Shown one piece after another: positions 15,571 through 19,594 of a DNA stretch of 19,594 bases. Both the position numbers and the translations under genes were made by a program. Every line of letters begins with the position of its first letter. The first letter of the stretch is position 1. The notes below the pieces were generated by a model. It had not been told where the DNA came from, did not search any database, and saw only the letters and a list, made by a program, of their open reading frames with translations. Source of the DNA: Nitrospira sp. UBA2083 (GTDB lineage Bacteria > Nitrospirota > Nitrospiria > Nitrospirales > Nitrospiraceae); NCBI GenBank assembly GCA_002331625.1, contig DCZN01000041.1:81348-100941 (forward strand), given 5' to 3'.

Positions 15571-17334
15571 TTAGTGGCCAGGAATCTTGGTTGGTGATGG
15601 CAGCGTTGCCTCACTCCCCTGTGGCGGTACTGTGACCATCGGTTGATTGCCTAACAAGACATACCCGTATCGCTTGAGAATCGGCTGGAAACCAGCCGTT
15701 TCTTTCGGTAAGGCATCCTGAATTAGTTCCGGCAGCAAGATCATGGTGCGACCACTCTTGTTTAAGGCCGTACGCAGCCGGTCGGTCTCGTTGGCTGGGA
15801 TAAAGGTGACCGTTCGTCTTGCGTAGAAGGCGATGGATGGCCGTGTAGAACCAAATGCAATGAGCTGGTCTGTTGGTTCTAGATTCAGTCCGGCGGCATA
15901 GGCCAGTTCTTGTGGCGGGGCAATCGCGTATCGGTTGAGTCCGGGAACGACCACCAGGATAGCGACAAGAAAAACACTCGCCAGTGCTCCACCCGCCACG
16001 CCGAATACGATCCCACGCCGGTCATCATCCAATCCGAAATATCCGATCAGTCCCATGGCTATCAAAATGATCGCCGCGCCAACATAGGGACCGATCCCCA
16101 GATCGAATTGGGTGGCAAGCGGAAACTCTTTCACCATCTTTCCGGAAAACTTGGCAAACAGGGCTGGACCGCTTGCAAATCCGATCGCTAAGAGAAAGCC
16201 AATGCCCATCAACAAGTGGATCGACCCACGCAGCCATTTGGTCGAAGGGTCCGTCAGTCCTTGCACCCAATAGGAGGCGGCCAGGATGGCGCAGGCGGGG
16301 AACAGCGGACCGATATAGTGCGGTAGCCGAGTGGACGAAAGACTAAAGAAGATGAACACCCCCACGATCCAGAGGGTGACGAACCAGTCCAGCTCATTGC
16401 CCGAGCCTTCCGCTGTGTCCGATGTGGGGAGCGCGTGGGGACGATCCCTCAGAGATCGAGATGCTCGCCAACTTGTATAGGCGCGATAGAGTCCGCCCGG
16501 CAAGAAGGAGCTCCAGGGATAAAAGCCAAGCAGCAACACCGGAAAATAGAACCACCAGCCTACTCCGTGGCCTTCCATTGGGGCGAGGAACCGCCCAACC
16601 GTATGGACCTTGGCTTCAGTCGAATAGGCATCCCCATGAATCATAAACATGGCTGCATACCAAGGACCGGCAAGCACAACAAAGAGCAGGGTGCCGGCCA
16701 CGGGAACGCCACGTTGCCAGAAGACGTGCCATTGGCGTGTGACGGCGAGATAGAGGAAGACCGTGATCAGCGGAACGGCGAATCCTACCGGCCCCTTTGT
16801 TAAGGTTGCCAAGGCCATGCCGGCATAGAAACCCCAGATCCAATGGCGCCCTCGCCCTGGTTCGTGCAGACCGAGCCACAGGCTATAGAGCGATAGGGTG
16901 GTGAAGAAGATCAACACGCTATCGGTAATCGCCATGCGGCCGAGTGCCAGTATCTCAATATTCAGCAGCAACATCAGGGCGCTGTACAGACCGACCGTGG
17001 GTCCACGTAGTCGGCTGAGAAAGAGATAATGCATCACGATCAAAGCAACCCCGAACAGCGCCGACGGAGCCCGTGCTGCAAACTCATTGACACCGAACAG
17101 GTGGTACGACGTTGTCATCAGCCAGTAGACAAACACCGGTTTGGCGACGCGCAATTCTCCATTAAATGTGGGGGTGACGAAATCGCCCGAGGCAAACATC
17201 TCGCGACCGGCTTCGGCATTGCGGCCTTCGTCACGATCCGTCAAGCCCATACTGCCCAGGCTCATGAAAAAGAGGAGGCCAGAAAGGAGCACAAGGAGAA
17301 TCAGAGGTATCGGTTGGAATGAGGGACGATCCAT
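15571..17334 (-). CDS. ArnT/PMT-like membrane glycosyltransferase (GT83-type)
   Basis: The 587-residue protein has about a dozen hydrophobic segments followed by a C-terminal periplasmic-type domain (from about residue 470). The first periplasmic loop has LTDRDEGRNAEAGREM (31-46), matching the acidic catalytic region (D/E-R-DE-R) of ArnT-like enzymes, and RVAKPVFVYWL follows (62-72). These enzymes move a sugar from undecaprenyl phosphate to lipid A or another envelope acceptor on the periplasmic face. The 4-amino-arabinose specificity of ArnT cannot be assumed, since none of the other arn genes are here. It is the last gene of a minus-strand set with the LABN protein and the GT2 enzyme, which would supply the lipid-linked sugar. 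ATG at 17332-17334 has no evident ribosome-binding site. Confidence 0.85.
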   Translation of the reverse strand: MDRPSFQPIPLILLVLLSGLLFFMSLGSMGLTDRDEGRNAEAGREMFASGDFVTPTFNGELRVAKPVFVYWLMTTSYHLFGVNEFAARAPSALFGVALIVMHYLFLSRLRGPTVGLYSALMLLLNIEILALGRMAITDSVLIFFTTLSLYSLWLGLHEPGRGRHWIWGFYAGMALATLTKGPVGFAVPLITVFLYLAVTRQWHVFWQRGVPVAGTLLFVVLAGPWYAAMFMIHGDAYSTEAKVHTVGRFLAPMEGHGVGWWFYFPVLLLGFYPWSSFLPGGLYRAYTSWRASRSLRDRPHALPTSDTAEGSGNELDWFVTLWIVGVFIFFSLSSTRLPHYIGPLFPACAILAASYWVQGLTDPSTKWLRGSIHLLMGIGFLLAIGFASGPALFAKFSGKMVKEFPLATQFDLGIGPYVGAAIILIAMGLIGYFGLDDDRRGIVFGVAGGALASVFLVAILVVVPGLNRYAIAPPQELAYAAGLNLEPTDQLIAFGSTRPSIAFYARRTVTFIPANETDRLRTALNKSGRTMILLPELIQDALPKETAGFQPILKRYGYVLLGNQPMVTVPPQGSEATLPSPTKIPGH

Positions 17335-17399
17335 CGTCTGATGTCAGCGTTACCGGTGTAGGGGAGAAGACGCTGAGCGACGGTTGGTATCCCATCCAC

Positions 17400-17690
17400 T
17401 CATGCTTGCGTCCCAGTCTGACTCTTCGTGTGATCCGCACGATGAATCAGGACAAGATTCCGTACGTAGACGACTGATCCAATGGCCTGCCCGGAAATAA
17501 ATACAGGGTCCATCCGGTAGATAGCATAGGTGAGAGTAATCAGTCCTCCGATCAAACTCATATACCAGAAAGAAACGGGCACGCGGCTTTCCGCCTTCCG
17601 TTCGGACGCAATCCATTGCACCACCCACCGTCCGAAAAACAGGGCTTGGCCGAAGAAGCCGATACCGATCCAGACGGTTTCAGTACTCAT
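17400..17690 (-). CDS. Stand-alone lipid A biosynthesis N-terminal (LABN) domain membrane protein
   Basis: The 96-residue protein matches the LABN domain sometimes found at the N-terminus of lipid-A-disaccharide synthase. It has three hydrophobic helices (about 6-25, 38-58 and 62-82), with the typical segments FFGQALFFGRWVVQWIASER and VPVSFWYMSLIGG, plus YAIYRMDPVFISGQ. No catalytic domain is attached. It lies between a GT2 enzyme and an ArnT-like enzyme, 71 and 65 bases from them. I infer a role in moving or presenting the polyprenyl-linked sugar, because the domain resembles small transport folds such as PQ-loop proteins. This is unproven. The start ATG at 17688-17690 lacks a clear ribosome-binding site. 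Confidence 0.8.
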   Translation of the reverse strand: MSTETVWIGIGFFGQALFFGRWVVQWIASERKAESRVPVSFWYMSLIGGLITLTYAIYRMDPVFISGQAIGSVVYVRNLVLIHRADHTKSQTGTQA

Positions 17691-17761
17691 GCGGTAGTGG
17701 GAGAGAGGCGATCAGAAAGATGGTTTGATGGTGCAGGCATCGAACTCGGTTGTTAATGTCG

Positions 17762-18505
17762 TTAGTCTCGAAATTTATAAAGTAACACACGATTCTGCAT
17801 CCAGCGAACCGCGATTAGGTCATAGAGCGACTTGAAGAGACGGTTTCCCATCCCGTACTTGGAGACCCCATGAATGCGTGGATAATGCCGGACCGGCACT
17901 TCCGTCACCGTGAATCCATGCATCAAGGCGAGTGCCGGAAAGAATCGGTGCATGCCCTCAAAGAGACGAATCCGCTCCAGCACGGGCCGTCGAAAGACCT
18001 TGAGCGGGCATCCCGTATCATGGACACCGTCGTGAGTGAACACGTTTCGCACCCGGTTTGCAATCCTGGAGGAGATCATCTTCACAAAGCCGTCCTGTCG
18101 TTGTTGCCTCCATCCGCACACCACATCGTGGGAGGCGGTATACGGAAGCAGCTTCAAAATATCTTCGCTGTCCTGTTGGAGATCGCCGTCGATCTGGATG
18201 ATGATCTCACCCAAGGACTGCCGAAAGCCCGCCTCCAGCGCACAGGTTTTCCCATAATTGCGGTCGAAGTGAAACACGCGTACCTGCGGATAGTCACGAG
18301 CTAACCGATCCAGCTCATCGCTGCTGCCATCGCGGCTGCCGTCATCGACGAAGATGATTTCAAACGGACGAGCGCGTGACAATTCGTGCGAATCCATGAC
18401 CTTCATCAGACTGGCGATGAGGGGAGACAGATTCTCTTGTTCATCCTTGATCGGGATGATGACGGAGGCCCAGGGATTGGAATTGGAGCTGGATGGCGGT
18501 GTCAT
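17762..18505 (-). CDS. Family 2 glycosyltransferase, DPM1/ArnC-like
   Basis: The 247-residue GT-A enzyme begins ASVIIPIKDEQENL (13-26). It has the nucleotide-binding VDDGS (53-57), the metal-binding DGDLQQD (106-112), VHDTGCPLKVFRR (161-173) and the GVSKYGMGNRLFK segment (213-225) typical of polyprenyl-phosphate sugar transferases. The family moves a sugar from a nucleotide donor to dolichyl or undecaprenyl phosphate at the cytoplasmic face. No C-terminal membrane helices follow, unlike ArnC, which fits the soluble DPM1 form. A separate protein would then handle flipping, and the LABN gene is next. I chose ATG at 18503-18505; a TTG at 18512-18514 would add three residues. A near-consensus promoter lies about 50 bases upstream, so this starts the three-gene set. 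Confidence 0.88.
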   Translation of the reverse strand: MTPPSSSNSNPWASVIIPIKDEQENLSPLIASLMKVMDSHELSRARPFEIIFVDDGSRDGSSDELDRLARDYPQVRVFHFDRNYGKTCALEAGFRQSLGEIIIQIDGDLQQDSEDILKLLPYTASHDVVCGWRQQRQDGFVKMISSRIANRVRNVFTHDGVHDTGCPLKVFRRPVLERIRLFEGMHRFFPALALMHGFTVTEVPVRHYPRIHGVSKYGMGNRLFKSLYDLIAVRWMQNRVLLYKFRD

Positions 18506-18555
18506 GATAGGCAAAAACTCGCGTGGCTCTCAGAGGTCACGACAGGAAATGGGGC

Positions 18556-18584
18556 ATTCTAGCGGAAGGTGGTGAGAGGGTCAA
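18556..18584 (-). promoter_or_regulatory. Sigma70-type promoter for the GT2-LABN-GT83 genes
   Basis: On the minus strand, TTGACC (18584-18579) and TAGAAT (18561-18556) are separated by exactly 17 bases, each one base off consensus. The start point would be near 18549, giving a leader of about 44 nt before the ATG at 18505. This promoter would let the glycosylation genes be transcribed apart from the upstream exported protein. Confidence 0.65.
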
Positions 18585-18628
18585 ACTCATGTCGAAAATC
18601 GGCTCGGCAGGAGGGGTGCTGCTTGAGG

Positions 18629-19192
18629 CTATTTACTGGACGCAACAATGGTGAAGCGCATGGTGCCCATGAGACTCATGTCGTTGACTTGCTCGCCTGT
18701 ATGAATCTCGACTTTGTATCGGCCCGGTCTCCAGCCTTCCTGTGGAGGCGACAGCTTGAGGTAGCCGCTCTCGTCTTCTAGGGCGATGTGCATCGCGTCT
18801 TCGCTGACGATACGTTCCGCTGCGACGCCTGCGGCCGGTTCAGGCATGCAACGACCGAACACGGTGAAGGCCTGATAATGTTGATGCAACGAAAAGACGA
18901 TGAAGATGGCGGCCGCATCTGAGCGAAATCGGTCAGTCGGTCTGACTGGTGCAATTTCGTGGGTTCGGAGAGCGCCGAGGCGCTCCTCAAAATCCTCCGC
19001 GAGGGCGATTGAGCGAAACATACCCTGCGGGGGCGCATCAAAATCGTAGGCTTTGACGTCTTCTGTGCGATTCTGGAACTCCGAGATCGGCACATTCCCG
19101 GTGAGTGGGAGTTCTTCACTGGTACCAGCTGAACTCCATAAAAGCGCTGCCGTCATCACCATACCGCCCAAGATCGTGTGTCTGATTACCAT
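18629..19192 (-). CDS. Exported hypothetical protein with C-terminal beta-sandwich-like region
   Basis: The 187-residue protein has a signal-peptide-like N-terminus (about 1-23, MVMTAALLWSSAG core). I do not recognise a named family. The first half of the mature part is acidic and mixed. The second half (about 90-187) looks all-beta, with FIVFSLHQHYQAFTVFGRC, then GYLKLSPPQEGWRPGRYKVE and a final MGTMRFTI strand. That pattern (a PPxxGWxxGxYxVEI turn) is common in small periplasmic ligand- or protein-binding sandwiches. There is a single Cys near residue 114. It lies 123 bases before the glycosyltransferase gene, which has its own promoter, so a link to the glycosylation set is only positional. 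ATG 19192 has no ribosome-binding site; ATG codons at 19162 and 19156 are alternatives. Confidence 0.65.
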   Translation of the reverse strand: MVIRHTILGGMVMTAALLWSSAGTSEELPLTGNVPISEFQNRTEDVKAYDFDAPPQGMFRSIALAEDFEERLGALRTHEIAPVRPTDRFRSDAAAIFIVFSLHQHYQAFTVFGRCMPEPAAGVAAERIVSEDAMHIALEDESGYLKLSPPQEGWRPGRYKVEIHTGEQVNDMSLMGTMRFTIVASSK

Positions 19193-19198
19193 GTCTGT

Positions 19199-19228
19199 CT
19201 GCTACACCGGTCGATGTCATACTGTCAA
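19199..19228 (-). promoter_or_regulatory. Candidate promoter for the exported hypothetical gene
   Basis: On the minus strand a perfect TTGACA (19228-19223) is followed after 18 bases by TAGCAG (19204-19199), a moderate -10 box. Transcription would begin almost exactly at the annotated ATG (19192), which would make the mRNA leaderless unless a downstream start is used. Confidence 0.4.
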
Positions 19229-19251
19229 GAAAACGTGGAGGAACCGGCCCA

Positions 19252-19281
19252 TTGCGGCATTTTCCAGCCATCTGCTAGGAT
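19252..19281 (+). promoter_or_regulatory. Candidate extended -10 promoter for the right-edge gene
   Basis: TTGCGG (19252-19257) and TAGGAT (19276-19281) are 18 bases apart, and TGC directly before the -10 box makes it an extended -10. The start point would be near 19288, about 46 bases before ATG 19334. It is the plus-strand half of a divergent 141-base intergenic region. Confidence 0.45.
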
Positions 19282-19333
19282 TCTGCCCACGAGACTACCC
19301 GTTCATTGAAATCGCTCACTCAAACGGAATGAT

Positions 19334-19594
19334 ATGTTGCAAGATGCTGATGCCCTGCCCCAGCTCATAGGGGAATATAAGCCACTCGATCAATGGCAGA
19401 CCCATCTCAACCAGCTCTTTTATGGGCTGCGCGGGGACAAACTCCGATCCTACTATCAGACATTTGCCTCTGCGGACTTCCGTCTCGCGCATGCATTGGC
19501 AGCTGACTATTTCGAACGTGTTACGAAACGCGAAAAAACGTTAGGCGCCAGCCGTCAGGCGTCAGGCGCAAACGCGTCGATTTCACCCCTCACC
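19334..19594 (+). CDS. Unknown protein, 3' end outside the window
   Basis: The frame is open from ATG 19334 to the last base (87 codons) with no stop. It reads MLQDADALPQLIGEYKPL at the start, then a mixed, probably helical stretch with several aromatic residues (HLNQLFYGLRGDKLRSYY, FADYFERV-like) and a small-residue, Ala/Ser/Gly-rich tail (about 72-87) encoded by a CGTCAGG-type tandem sequence. I do not recognise the family from this fragment. A candidate promoter lies upstream (19252-19281), while the ribosome-binding site is weak. The gene is divergent from the exported hypothetical gene. Confidence 0.5.
   Translation, partial: MLQDADALPQLIGEYKPLDQWQTHLNQLFYGLRGDKLRSYYQTFASADFRLAHALAADYFERVTKREKTLGASRQASGANASISPLT
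19553..19566 (+). repeat. Tandem CGTCAGG x2 within the right-edge gene
   Basis: CGTCAGG occurs twice in a row (19553-19559 and 19560-19566), inside a wider stretch of similar GC-rich heptamers (19542-19571). TCACCCCTCACC follows at the very edge. It looks like the start of an imperfect low-complexity tract that may continue beyond the window. Confidence 0.5.

Noticed and set aside
15571..18505. Complete arn (4-amino-arabinose) operon
   Set aside because: Only ArnC-like and ArnT-like roles are present; no ArnA, ArnB, ArnD or ArnE/F-like gene is seen, so the sugar cannot be assigned.
19053..19370. 105-codon plus-strand frame spanning the divergent intergenic region
   Set aside because: It overlaps the signal-peptide end of the minus-strand gene and the promoter region, and conflicts with the better frame at 19334.

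Overview
The window reads as ordinary chromosome from a Gram-negative, moderately GC-rich bacterium that carries type IV pili. It has no plasmid, phage, insertion sequence, CRISPR, rRNA or tRNA signature. Outer-envelope functions (a probable lipoprotein, several signal peptides, a lipid A N-terminal-domain protein) together with the tandem CGTCAGG-type sequence at the right edge suggest Nitrospirota, with Nitrospira as the best guess. That assignment rests on general impression and not on a marker-gene match.

Region 1 (1-7553, + strand) is the end of a minor-pilin operon: a PilW-like protein whose 5' end lies outside the window, a PilX-like protein, a small exported protein of PilY2-like size, and a very large PilY1 tip adhesin with a von Willebrand A-type metal site and several calcium-loop-like motifs. 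A strong hairpin follows pilY1. After it comes a probable lipoprotein built of Ig/cadherin-like repeats.

Region 2 (7583-10149, + strand) is a housekeeping cluster, phoH - ybeY - ftsY, for RNA metabolism, rRNA maturation and SRP-dependent membrane targeting. A good extended -10 promoter (TTGTCT-18-TACAAT) precedes it.

Region 3 (10193-15521, + strand) holds a response regulator made of two receiver domains and no output domain, an exported M1-type metallopeptidase relative coupled to a TolB-like propeller protein, and a multi-pass PAP2 phosphatase. Similar inverted repeats (TTTCCT...TCAGGAAA) lie just before and just after the response-regulator gene. The second is a perfect 9-bp hairpin covering the start of the peptidase gene.

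Region 4 (15571-19192, - strand) encodes an exported hypothetical protein followed by a three-gene set: a DPM1/ArnC-like glycosyltransferase, a stand-alone lipid A biosynthesis N-terminal-domain (LABN) membrane protein, and an ArnT/PMT-like membrane glycosyltransferase. A near-consensus promoter (TTGACC-17-TAGAAT) lies in front of the three. By analogy with the Arn pathway they may load a sugar on undecaprenyl phosphate, carry it across the membrane and transfer it to an envelope acceptor.

At the right edge a + strand gene of unknown function starts at 19334, after a divergent promoter region, and runs out of the window. I see no clear undescribed multi-gene defence or mobile system. The best leads are the repeats around the two-receiver regulator, the coupled peptidase/propeller pair and the LABN-centred glycosylation cassette.
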